From NCBI RefSeq assembly GCF_964204645.1, contig NC_134031.1:1056001-1120000 (forward strand): a stretch of DNA of 64,000 nt. The letters run 5' to 3'. A program made the translations under genes and the position numbers. Shown here piece by piece: positions 14,218 to 26,096 of the stretch; position 1 is the first letter of the stretch, and the number at the start of each line of letters is the position of its first letter. This DNA comes from Tubulanus polymorphus. Its lineage: Eukaryota; Nemertea; Palaeonemertea; Tubulaniformes; Tubulanidae. The notes beneath the pieces were generated by a model. That model was not told the origin of the DNA and ran no database searches. It saw only the letters and a list, made by a program, of their open reading frames with translations.

Positions 14218-14408
14218 GGGGTGGGCGCAGGAAAACCCAGTTAGTGCTAACCGTCGTTAGTACACTGTGGTTAGGCATAAACGGGCGCAAGAAAACGCTG
14301 TTAGCTGACCATTGCCTTCGTATGGCCTCTTATTTCAAGCTGGTTAGCCTAACCACGGAAAAGCCACTAAGCACGGTTAGGCTAACAGGGTTTTCCTGCG
14401 CCCGCCCC
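14218..14408. mobile_element. foldback/MITE-like element with long terminal inverted repeats
   Basis: The left end GGGGTGGGCGCAGGAAAACC and the reverse complement of the right end GGGGCGGGCGCAGGAAAACC match over about 37 bases, and similarity continues into AGTTAG...CTAACCG. A third, internal copy (CGGGCGCAAGAAAACGCTGT) is at about 14281. There is no coding capacity, and no clear target duplication. Confidence 0.75.
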
Positions 14409-15243
14409 AGTTCAACTTGTGCTGTGTTTGAGAACTACAGTGGTGCCTCTTTACAGCGGACTTCACGGGACCAGATAGTTCCACTTTATTCTATATGAAA
14501 CAGACTGCTCCTAGGCCGATCTGGTTACAGATACATTTTCAATATTTTCCATGCGGTACATATTTGCATTTTCAGGTCAATATGTTTGAATAATATTCAA
14601 TGTTCGTGTCACAGGAATTAATTGAATATATTCCGAACGATGCCGCAATTCTAGCAGGTGCTCGCTTAAATTGGTGGTTCTAAATTCCGATATTATTATC
14701 AAACAACACGGTCGTTATCCTATTTTAGGGCTTGTATTATAAACCAAAGATTTTTATCGCAAAGTTCTTATCTTAAAGTATTAAAATCTATGCGAATAAT
14801 TTGACGTTTATAAGGTCTGACGTTTCGCTCAGTTTGTCTATGAAATATAAATATCCCACGATATGATAAAAATATTGTTTATTATCTAATATTTTCGAGA
14901 TTTCCTATTATTAATCGGTTGACAATTGGAATCAGATATCAATACCCGAAACTGTTTGAAAATAAACCAGCCATGTCATCAATTGTGGGATGTTTATATT
15001 TTAGCGGTTAGTTCATTTAATTATACATCAAATACACCATAATCAATGATACCAATCGTAGTAACTGTTTAATCACCGGGGTTACTTTGAAATTAAATTC
15101 ATAAACAGACGTTATGCGTATGTAAAACCTCTATTCGGTTAAATTCCATATAATCTGTTACTAATTGCTGACGTATCGGAAGTGTGAGGACGGTGTGAGC
15201 TGGCCTGAAACAAACACTAGTCACCGGGAGAGTGGAGTACGGG

Positions 15244-15250
15244 TATATAG
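15244..15250 (+). promoter_or_regulatory. possible TATA box of the upstream first exon
   Basis: TATATAG lies in a locally GC-richer stretch about 440 bases before the candidate start codon at 15693. Transcription would start near 15275. The assignment is weak because such motifs are common in AT-rich DNA. Confidence 0.2.
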
Positions 15251-15692
15251 CACCAGCAGCTGATGCGTCCTGAGCTCGCTGCGAACCACCGGATCGAGTT
15301 CGCTATACTCTATGTGCGGTGCGCTGTTCCAGGCTGAGCGCGGCGTCACCGCAAACATATCTGACGTTTAATTACGCTACGGTCAATTTGGGTTTTATTT
15401 TGAAAAAAAAAACTAAAAACATTTACAAACAGTTATTCCCGAGTTCTTCGTCAGAAAGCGACGCGGTTTGGGAATTTAATTACGCGTGTGTTTGTGAGAG
15501 AGTATTCATCATTTTTATCAATTTGTGTGGAATTTAAAGTTAAGTAATTTTTTCTCGCTTTGCGCGTAAAAACGGCAGCTCTCCGAGGTGTGGGTTAACG
15601 ATGTATTTCATCCGTATACAATCGTCAAACGGCGAAGGAAAGCTTCATTGAAAGTATTCTTTATTCGGTGGAGTTTGTGAAATAGATCTACG

Positions 15693-15934
15693 ATGCCGAC
15701 AGAGGCGAAAAGAGGCGCGTTCTTTACGAAGAAACGCGGAGCCACGGCCAGCGTCGATCGGGCTTGGGAAATATATTTCAGGGACGATTTCCGAAATTTC
15801 GTCCCGGAAGAAAACACCGCCGACTTGGATTACGAACAACGAAACGTCGCCGACGGTAACTACGACCAAACGAGAACCGATCGCAAAAACAATTCCGTCA
15901 ATCAGTCGAATCCTCGAATTAAAAATCGAAATGG
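15693..15934 (+). CDS. candidate upstream first coding exon (80 codons) of the Cav2 gene
   Basis: An open frame begins at ATG 15693 with A at -3 and an in-frame TGA five codons upstream. It encodes an 80-residue hydrophilic, charged segment starting MPTEAKRGAFFTKKRGATAS, with no signal peptide or membrane helix. It ends at a consensus donor (AATGG|gtaaga at 15935) in phase 2. If unspliced, it would stop at TAA 15936-15938, which overlaps the donor. Joining this donor to the acceptor after 34613 continues in frame as NRN-G-MANLTADG, into the conserved channel exon, across an 18.7-kb intron. The balanced amino-acid composition looks coding. I do not recognise the sequence; the link to Cav2 rests on phase and splice-site quality only. 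Confidence 0.45.
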
Positions 15935-16478
15935 GTAAGAATATGTATAAATAGATTCTACTGTTTTTATTTGTGCGCCATTTTTTTCTGCGCGTTTATA
16001 TTCAGATACTTCATTGTTGATATTACAATTTGGAATTCGCTGTGTCGAAACCGATAACCGATAGCAAGCGGTTGAAATTTCCCATTACTTTATGTATCAA
16101 ATACTGGCATTATCGTTTTCTATATATCGACAATTCTGCATTTTAATTCAAGAGCGCTTTTTATTGGAAATGCATCGCAGCTACTGTTGGCCAGTAATTG
16201 GAATCTATGCGTTCAGTCTCACTACGCACGTTTCATAACGAAATGCGAAATATTTGCGCGTTTGAAAATATGAAATCCCGAATTCGGGGAGAATAAGGAA
16301 TCCGAAAACGATTCCTCGAGTTAATGATTCATTTTGGACGTTTTGATTTGAGACGTTTTTATTTTTTTCAATTTCGGGACGTTTTTATTGTCGTCTTCCG
16401 GAATACTGATATCAATTTATGCCTTCAGAATTGAGTATTAAAGTTGTGTTTCCCCGGAAGAAAGATTTCAACTGGGCC

Positions 16479-16636
16479 TAAATCCCACACTTAGAAAAAG
16501 AAAAGAATCAGAAATGTTTCCTTGAGCTGGTAAGTATTCCCGAAGAAGACTATTATGATATGGTCGAAACGTGTAATAAATACCAGCTCAAGGAAACATT
16601 TCGGACTCTTTTTTTAATTCTCAATGGGGGATTTTA
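16479..16636. mobile_element. foldback element, GTTTCCTTGAGCTGG family, copy 1
   Basis: GAAATGTTTCCTTGAGCTGG at 16510 is the inverse of CCAGCTCAAGGAAACATTTC at 16582. The inverted arms extend out to ATCCCACA/GGGATTTTA. Between the arms lies CCCGAAGAAGACTATTATGA followed by GGTCGAAACG. Confidence 0.75.
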
Positions 16637-16984
16637 TACGGGGACTCAGAGCGTTATTATCAATGGTTGGAATTATACACGTAGGAATTATTCGGGTCGC
16701 TTTTCAGTAGAAATATACAGCGACTAAAAATTCGTTCATTTACTTTGATTATATAAGCAGATTTAGCAGTGGATGGTTGAACTGGGTTATGGGCGGGTGC
16801 GTATCGTTAGGCGGGTGATTTTATACCAACTGCGTGACGGCAACAGTTGTAACAATGCCGTGGATCTATTTCTGAATTTCTGAATAATTAATAGAATTCC
16901 AGGTGAAATTAATTATTGATACCTACACTATGATGTATATCTCTATTGTAGTATCAACTAAACATACATATATTATCTCCTATA

Positions 16985-17011
16985 ACCGTTATATGTATAT
17001 ATATATATATA
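16985..17011. repeat. (TA)n microsatellite
   Basis: TATATGTATATATATATATA followed by ATATATG. Confidence 0.7.
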
Positions 17012-18033
17012 ATATATGTGAATATTTGACTATTGATTTAACAAGATCCCTAGAATAAAACACGCACTGGTTTCCATTCATTCTTATTGATGAATCGTCA
17101 TCTGGTTGTCGAATATTCTGACTTCAGCCATGACGGAATCTTGAATTCCGTCTCAGTCATCGTGGTCCAAGTAAACTAACGGCTGAATACAGAACACTTG
17201 AGCTGCGGTGAATAAAGGAAATTAGCCACCTGCCTTTTAAGCGCCGAGTATCGATTAGGGACAGTAGGAGAGAGAGTAGAGAAAGAGAGGGAGGGGAGAG
17301 AGAGCAGAGCGATGCAATCGTGGTTGTCTTATTGCATTTCTACCACCTGAAATAGCTAGTATATCACTAGAGTCCGTGTTTGCTGCAATATTCTCATATA
17401 ATTGATTTGAAAAAAATTGAAACTTGAACTTGAGCAAATTGCTATATCAGATATTCTTCTCAACCCTACAACTTTGACGGGAGGCATCGACCACTAACTA
17501 CGGTTTTTTAGTGAAAAAGTAGCTTTTCTAAAAGGTACTTAGATACATTTCTTTCTGCTGCTTATGAACGAACACCCAACAATAAGCAAGTGGTTATAGT
17601 TCATGTTTCTGCTGATAGTTGCTTTGAGTCGAAACACCTTAAGTATTTTCGCCGTTGGCGAATTCCCCGTAAATAACTAGGACCGCGACGGCGCTCGTGT
17701 CGTTTGGGTCTGACACTGAATCGTGGATTAGTGATTACTGCCGTCAGCTTTGTCAAAAGCAACCATTTTATATGTTATTCGAAAAAAAGATAATAAATAC
17801 CACTCGGGGCCCGTTTTATAAGATTGAATAGAGGCATAGCCAGTGTAGCCCTACACTTTTTTGGTGTTTACCATTTCTAAAACACTTCTGATTCAAATCC
17901 ATAATCTTGTCGGGTGAGTTTAAGAGTTTAGATGAATTACATATATTATCTCTCTTTTGGTATTTGTGATGACATATATACATGTATTTCACATTTTAGT
18001 GCCTACAGCTTTTAAGATCGTGGCTTTAAGACC

Positions 18034-18177
18034 CTGGGGCCAGTTGCAAAGTCGTGGCTTAGACTTAAGACCAGTCTAAGACCAACTTAGTTCTATAGCC
18101 AATCTAACAAATTAAGACCAGTCTTAAGATTTAAGACCACTTTTAGACTTAAGTCACAACTGTGCAACTGGGCCCTG
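18034..18177. mobile_element. MITE-like element with CAGGGCCCAGTTGCA-type ends
   Basis: CTGGGGCCAGTTGCA at 18034 pairs with TGCAACTGGGCCCTG ending at 18177. Internal arms ACTTAAGACCAGTCTAAG and its inverses follow. Decayed relatives occur near 10980-11070 and 48190-48300. The ends resemble hAT-type termini, but no 8-bp duplication was verified. Confidence 0.65.
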
Positions 18178-20910
18178 ATTATTAGTTGAAGTTGAGACTA
18201 GGTGATATAACTAGGCCCTGGACCCTGTGCCAGAGGTGACGTGGATATTCTTTCCCAACCATGGGCTCTTGAATGTCGTTTTTCGAGTCGACGGTTCAGT
18301 GGTCTAGTGAACGCGAAGGCTCGTGTTGTGCTAGTCTTCTAGTGTCTGATATTACATAGAATCATTGATACTGTTAGCTATGGAGTGTGTTCATGTCGAG
18401 CATGTGTTATTTAGTGATTAAAAGATAATTTGATTACTTGCTGATAATTGGAGACCGTTGAATATGCAATGTCTGTCTCCTCTCTCTAGTCAATTCTCAG
18501 GAGGATCTCAGCGCATTGATGCCATTCTCCAAGTTAGTGTTCGAGTCAAGTCAAGGCGAAAACGTATTATATCATTTCAGCGGTCAGGATAAATAGGGAG
18601 ACATTTTTTGTTTTTGAGATCATTGAAATGATAACTATGACATAAGCTTCATAGAATTATTTCTTAAAAAAACGAAACTAGTTTTAAAATCCATCTTACA
18701 ACAAAAGTAAAAGATGTCTACTTATGTTAAGAATGATAATTATATAGATGATAATATCGTCTGCAGTATTATCATGTAGCAATCCTCTCGCTTACAGACG
18801 GTAATATTGCGATGCAGATTCTTCAGTTCGTCGCTACGAAGTCTTAATTGCATCCGTGCTCAAATATGCGGTTTTATGATAGACGTTAAGGGATATCTGA
18901 ACCTTCATCGAGTCTGATCTGATAAACTGATACTTCGTATGACGCACACAACACCTGAAATCCACGATGAGAGACGCCATAAAAAACGCGAACAACAACA
19001 ACAAAAAAAGAAGTTTATTTCCACCGGCGCAGAATGATGTACAATTTAGTGCCATGAAAGAAGCATGCGGCAGTTCTATTCACCTATGAAGATACTGGAG
19101 ATAGTTTCATCTCGTGATTATTATTCCCAAATATTCGTTTTTTCGATTTTCGGTGTGTGCAGGATTTGAAGCGTTTTCTATCGGCCCAATGCAACGGCTC
19201 AGTGTTCACCGCGACGGGGAGTTACAATATGGTACACTGGCAATGATGGAAAAAGTATTAGCATGGCAAAAACAATAGCCGAGCTAAACTTTACCCTCTC
19301 GCAGCCCCCCTCCTGCTTTACGTTACATCAGGCCAAATCGCGTTTTAGTCAGACACGATTTAAACTTTGGTTCTTATTTACATATTCAACTCGTTTATAA
19401 TGTATAACGTTTATAGGCTAGTATATAATTTATAAAAACTAACTTTTATTTCTGTCCCGTTTTGTCGGATTTGGGGATGATGTAAATAATGCAGGATATG
19501 ATCGTAGCGTATAGTTCTGTGATAAACAACGCATGATACAAACATCGCTCGTTATATATTAGGAAAAAGCTGTGACTTAATAACTTCAATTTCCAATTCA
19601 TTTGTCAACGGAAATTTAGTTTTTCTCAACCCATTATAGACTTTCATCACAGTTCATTGGCTCATTAGGTACGGTACTAGTAGTTTTGAGTTTAATAGCC
19701 TGAAACCTTCTTATACTGTATATGAATATATCATATATTCTATAATATATCATATATTCTATAAACTCATTCATCGATATTAGTTTTTAGTTGAAAACTA
19801 AAAATACGGAATTTATGAATACGTTTACTTTTTAATCGTTTAGTTTATTTCATCGCAGATTTGACAATTTCGGAAAAAAGGTTCGTTGACAGTGTAAACT
19901 AGGCACACACCCACACACGCACGCAGAGTAGTTACGATTTTCAGTTTTATTTCGCGTGCAGGCGCTTTTCATCTATAATCGAATATATGCGCAAAATGTA
20001 GCGGAATAAATAACAAAGGGAGAATTAAACATACATTTTGACACGGTTAATATCGAGGCGACAGATGTAGAGCTGTATTCAAATATTAATTGCATAATTA
20101 TACACTTTGCCATTTACGCGTGTTTTTATATGGGCGAAACTCATATACATGTTTATTTATATATGTACTCACCGGACCTACCAATTATAGGTAGATTGTA
20201 TTACGTAATTTTTTACGTAGGACTATATTCCCAATTGCCCCAGGTAAAGATCCCCGATTCTAGTCAAAATAGGTAAAAAATACCCCCGAATGGAGCGCAA
20301 TAGAAAGATACCATTTCCGATCGTTTTATTCGTATTTGGTAGCGACTGCAGTGTCCCTAATGGTAATGTGCCTAACCTAACCATAACACTTTGTTTCATA
20401 AAACTAGAGCCATATAGTGGAAATGTAATCCTAACTGCAGTTAGACCCGTATCTGTTGAAACACGTAAGTTTGAGTATCAAATATTCAAAATCTGACCGA
20501 CTACAAGAATCATAGGTTTTTTCCAAATTTACCCGCTACATATATGAAACTATACCGTCAATAATATTCATCTGCCATTTCTTTTTTTAAAGCAATACCT
20601 TTAACAAAATGAGGATCCACACAATTGGCATTTATCATGTTTTAATGGTCTATATTTCTTCCGATTCGGCAATAGTTAAAACGCGTATTAAACTGATAAT
20701 ACCTAATACAATGATAGACACGGTATAAATGATGGGTCTGATGGTTGTCAGTACGCGGCGATGTACGTGGAGTGTTGTTGAAATTCCGATCGAAACCGTA
20801 GAAGTGGTTTGCAAACTTCCAAGGCACTTGAAAGTCACAACAGGTGCGCGTGAGGGATGGGACCGTTGAATTTTCCAATATTAACGCGCATCAGAATATA
20901 ATACCAATAC

Positions 20911-20935
20911 ATATATATATATATATATATATATA
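20911..20935. repeat. (AT)n microsatellite
   Basis: About twelve AT dinucleotides. Confidence 0.8.
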
Positions 20936-21469
20936 CAGAGTGACACATCACATGTTCGACATTTTATATATTCAACTATTGAGCTGCCACCGATTTATGT
21001 AATTTTTCAAATTCACCCTATTCACATTCTATACTGATATACGACATGATATACGCTTTATGTAATAGATAAGGACGTTTGGCGGTTCTTATACATCATT
21101 AGCCGCTATATCTATCTATATATCTCTCCTTGTATACGGAGTTTTATGTGCATATCGATTTAAACTTGACTCAGTTTCGGGTCGCCAGTATGCGTTTCCT
21201 ATTAATAACGAATTTCGCCCACGAATTAATGAATTGTCATTCGACCGAGATAGCAGAAAAATAGTCGACATTGTTTTATGTTCACCTGGACCCAGTTCCA
21301 CGGTTTTAGGATCGATTTGACTCTGGTGATAAAACATCGACAATGAAGTCATTGAGTCAAATTCAATTGTGAACTGGAATCCGCATGACCCACAGTTTTA
21401 TAGGTGTAATTTGATTCAGTGAACTAATCATGACGTTTTAAATGACCTAATTTCATCATAAGAGTTAAC

Positions 21470-22290
21470 TCGAACTCACAACTGTGGAACTGGATCCTGA
21501 GTTCGGAGTTATCTCGAACTCACGTGGAACTGGATCCTGAGTTCAGTTATCTCGAACTCACGTGGGACTGGATCCTGAGTTCGGAGTTATCTCGAACTCA
21601 CGTGGGACTGGATCCTGAGTTCGGAGTTATCTCGAACTCACGTGGGACTGGATCCTGAGTTCGGAGTTAACTTTAACTCACAACCTGAGTTCGGAGTTAA
21701 CTCGAACTCGTTAACTGTAGAACTAGATCTTGTTATTTCCGATTCCACAGTTCTGTAGGTGTAATTTGATTCAGTGAACTAATCATGACATTGTAAATGA
21801 CCTAATTTCAACTCAAGTTAATTCGAGTTAGCTCTAACTCACAACTGTAGAACTGGATCCTGAGTTCGGAGTTATCTCGAACTCACGTGGGACTGGATCC
21901 TGAGTTCGGAGTTATCTCGAACTCACGTGGGACTGGATCCTGAGTTCGGAGTTAACTTTAACTCACAACCTGAGTTCGGAGTTAACTCGAACTCACCTAA
22001 CTGTAGAACTAGATCTTGTTATTTCCGATTCCACAGTTCTGTAGGTGTAATTTGATTCAGTGAACTAATCATGACATTGTAAATGACCTAATTTCAACTC
22101 AAGTTAATTCGAGTTAGCTCTAACTCACAACTGTAGAACTGGATCCTGAGTTCGGAGTTGACCCTATTTACTCACAACCGTAAAAGGGGTTTTGAGTTCG
22201 GAGTTAACTCTTACTGATAACTGTGGAACTAGTTTCTGAGTTCAGAGTTAACTCTAACTCACAACTGTGGAACAAGATCCTGTTATTTCA
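21470..22290. repeat. higher-order minisatellite array
   Basis: A 40-bp unit (GTGGGACTGGATCCTGAGTT then CGGAGTTATCTCGAACTCAC) repeats several times. A larger unit of about 285 bp, containing TTGTTATTTCCGATTCCACA and TGATTCAGTGAACTAATCAT, is itself duplicated (about 21728 and 22015). Confidence 0.9.
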
Positions 22291-23553
22291 GGCTTCACGG
22301 TCTGTGTGTTACCTATAACAAGATTACACGTCGAATAAATTTTGACGTTTCCGAGAATTTGTGAGGAATTTTTCTCACCGTCAACTTCGTTTATTCGCTC
22401 CGTTTCGTTCGGTTCATCATCTTACAGTGGCGACGTGTAACAGGATTAGACGAATAAATTGTGTTCTTTCCAAGAAACGCTTGTTAATAGAAAACACTGT
22501 ATAATAAATGGACCCGAACATATGTATATATATATATATGGTTGAAGCCTGGTTTTATCAACATCTTCGTGTTAGTTGCTAATTCATGCCTGCGCTATGC
22601 ATTTGCTGTACGATCTTCTAGACTCTTAAGGTTTCGTTTCAACCCTCTGTGGAATCGGCTAATCCGATATGCACGTCAGAATTTCGAAAATCGTTCGATG
22701 ATTATTCTAACCATAGACTTAGTGAGTGTTCTAACGATGCTGGAGAATGGCTCATAAAGATCGTGATGGTTTTTACAACCGCCGCGTCTTAGTCATTATA
22801 AGTATAAGATTCACCTCATACGATGAAGTAAGATATATATACAATTTGGCCGTTCAGACAACGGAATTAACGACTGGACAGGCCTTTCATTGAACATACT
22901 CGAGACGTTCTGTCTCTCGGTACAAGTCAATTGAATGTTCTAGAAAGTCGCTGCACGGACACCGCCACGGACACCCGGTTACCGGACATGATGATAGTAG
23001 AATGGCGTGTCACTCAGACGCGGAGAATAGATAGATTACCAGATTGATTGATATTCAGTATTAAAAAATCGAAATCAACAGAACCGACGATAATCTCCAG
23101 AGATATCTTGTAATTTTACGATTTTGATTCTTCATAAATACATTTCGTTTTAATCGCTTTAATTTATTGATAGGCGGCTTCAATCTTTCGATAATAATGA
23201 TGATATTTTAGCCAGCTGTAAATTGTCTTTATAGTTTGACCATGGCAAACTTTTACCTATCATTAATTCATCAGCTTTTTCGAACTAGACAAAATCACCT
23301 TCATTTAAGGCTTTGTCATTTTCGCTGACTGAAACTTGTGAATACCAATTAGACTAGGCAGGTGCGTGGAACTGATACTACGCGTTAATTCGATGATAGT
23401 TTAATCCAAAAACCTGATCTCTTGCCGCTCTCAGTTATTTATTCGTGTATCCATCTCTGACACGTTTAATCAAGTTCGTTAACATCGGTCGAACCGGCTT
23501 CTAAATTCATCTAATGTCGTTTCAAATTAATTATTAATCGCGTGATCTAACGA

Positions 23554-23876
23554 CGGGAGATGAGGGAGCGGGTAGCGTGGAGTGGGAGCGGGGAGCAGGG
23601 AGCATTGAGCAGGGTGCACGGAACAGGGAGTTGGGAGCAGGGAGCGGAAGCGGGAACAGGGAGCATTGAGCAGGGAGCTCGGAACAGGAAGCGGGGAGTG
23701 GGAGCGGGAACAGGGAGCGGGGAGCAGGGAGTAGGGAGCAGGGAGCATTGAGCAGGGAGCACGGAACAGGAAGCACGGAGCAGGAAGCGGGGAGTGGGAG
23801 CGGGAACAGGGAGCAGGGAGCGGGAGCGGGGAGTGGGAGCGGGAGCGGGAACGGGGAGCAGGGAGTAGGGAGGGGT
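23554..23876. repeat. purine-rich GGGAGC minisatellite
   Basis: About 320 bp built from GGGAGCAGGGAGC and GGGAGCGGGAAC variants, with GCATTGAGCAGGGAGC sub-units. The + strand is nearly all purine with many G-runs. Open frames on both strands here are artefacts of the repeat. Confidence 0.9.
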
Positions 23877-26075
23877 TATATCGCTTCCATAGCTTTTTGT
23901 TGTTTTTTTTAAATCTTAAGATAATTAGTGTCCCTGTTATCTATTTGATCGGTAGATTCGGTCGATCTGTTTAGTTATAATGCCCTTTACAAACGCACCG
24001 CACCTGCCAGGAGTAAAACAGGGGGTTTGATGGGCGGCAATTAAAGTACAGATACAGTTGTGTGATCATCGGTCGAATTTACAACATTTTTAGTTTTACT
24101 TGGGAAATTCGGTTCCGGTTCATCCAAACAATCTTCCAACCAGTCTGAACCGGTAAGCGACGGCTTCCATCGTTTGAAATGCCACGCCCGTTGAATTTCA
24201 GAGAACAAATTTGTCCAATCGAATGCAAATTCAATGGAAATATCATTCTATATATCACTACCACGTTTTTCATAGTTCCCAACAGTGGATTTTTATAACG
24301 ATCTTCGCTGTATTATGTTTTAGCTGCTCTTTTGTATGTTGACTGATTGGAAAATGAAAAACTTCCATCAAATCATAACATGCTTATTTTTGAATGCAGT
24401 GACATTCAAAGTTCCGCCTGTTTTATATAGAAAACTGCTTCATTTGTATTGTGTATTTATGAGCGAAGAAGCTTTAGGTCGTCCTTTAAAACGCGCCGAT
24501 CCGGGTGAAACTCAAACTGTTGGAACAGAATCCCAAACATTCATCTACATATAAAGGATTTAATCTAAAAACTGGGAATATCCAAAATAAAATCCTCTTA
24601 ATTCAGATTTTTACTGAATTCCGAAGAGAACCTTTAACCTAGTTTTTAACCTAGTTAAACTTTTAACCTAGTATAACCTTGACCGCTACCAGTGTCATGT
24701 GGTTTCGTAGGTAATTCCCGAATATGATTAGAAATTCTATTGTGATTGAAAACACTTCTGTCTGTAACATCACGGAAATATTTTATCGCTATTACATATA
24801 TACATGTACAAGTACATTTGGCTTTCGCAGATATATTGAATGAATTTGCGCGGTGATATCGGTAATCGAAATAGACACGATTATTAAACACCTGGATCGC
24901 GTATAAAATCGAAACGTTTTTCACACATCCTAACGACCGCGAAATAACGAGTAGGACGCGAAAACCTATGCGCCATCTCGTGGTAAAATCGAGAAATTCT
25001 GATTTCGATATCAGATCGTTCGATTAAGTAACACGACAATGTTCATCTTGAAAACGCCTCTAGTGAAAGTAGTCAACCGATTTTGAGGCCTGCATTACTT
25101 CCTTTTCAAGACAAATTATATAATATAAGAGACTGTTAAGGTGTTGCTGTACAAAGTTTTGACAATTTCATCCTACCTAAAAATAGGCGCGAATGATCGC
25201 AAAGTCAACTGTAATCAATATAGCTACTTGCAAAAATTGAGGGTTATTTAGAACAGGTATTTTGGCTCTAATAAAAAGAGCCCATTTTGAAGCATGGATA
25301 TTATAAGGATGAACATCGTTGTGTTTGTTTTTGTTTATAACTGTTCGCAGGCACCAAAATACTTTCCCGAAAACATTGATGAACGCAGATAAATGAAAAA
25401 TAAAGCTCTTCTACAGGAGACGAGACTCTGATATGATGATGAAACTGAGAAATACGAATCACATGACAATAATCACATGAATCGGTTACTTCGTTTTGAT
25501 GAGTATATCTATTTTTAGATGGCGCACTGTTGAGATAAAGTTGCACTGCATACCTAATCGAAATTAGGCAGGTTTAGATTGGTCGTCTTAACCGATTCCG
25601 TAATTCTTTTCTGGTGCATTCGTTTCAACCAGAATACCCCCCCCTTCTCGAATTAGATTCAGTAAACCTGATAGAAGCGGCCGGTAGAGAGTTTGTCATC
25701 GGGAATCTTTCAATCGAAACCTGCTTTACATTGGCTTCTTTCGTCTTGCTTGGGGGATTTCTCCAGTAAGGGTGGATGAAAATTTTGAAAAAAACCTAGA
25801 CCGACATTTTCATTTACATATATCGTACTAGAATACAAAATATTGTTATGTTTAAAGAACATTTACTCTTCATAACCCCTTTGATGTCCGATCTATCCCT
25901 AATCTTAGACTGGGATGGACTGGCCTATCTACCCCAGTGGTTATTTTTGTTAGTTCAGTGGCTAGAATAATGTTTCAATAACAAATCTAAGAAAATGAAT
26001 CCCCGCCTGGAGTATGATACGTATAAACTGGATAGATCGAAAGCGTAGGTTGACTAATTGCGCAGGCTCAGTACC

Positions 26076-26096
26076 GTGTGTGTGTGTGTGTGTGTC
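26076..26096. repeat. (TG)n microsatellite
   Basis: About ten TG dinucleotides. Confidence 0.8.

Larger units (their letters stand above)
6660..15243. other. non-coding stretch with simple and tandem repeats
   Basis: It contains a 70-bp exact duplication, a CT repeat, a degenerate 50-bp minisatellite, a long CTG/CCG tract and a foldback element (each listed). I found no homology-bearing exon on either strand. Confidence 0.5.

Noticed and set aside
14244-14498. 84-codon open frame
   Set aside because: Mostly the body of the foldback element at 14218-14408.
23527-23776. LPAPCSLLPAP-type open frames
   Set aside because: Periodic translation of the GGGAGC minisatellite, open in several frames on both strands.
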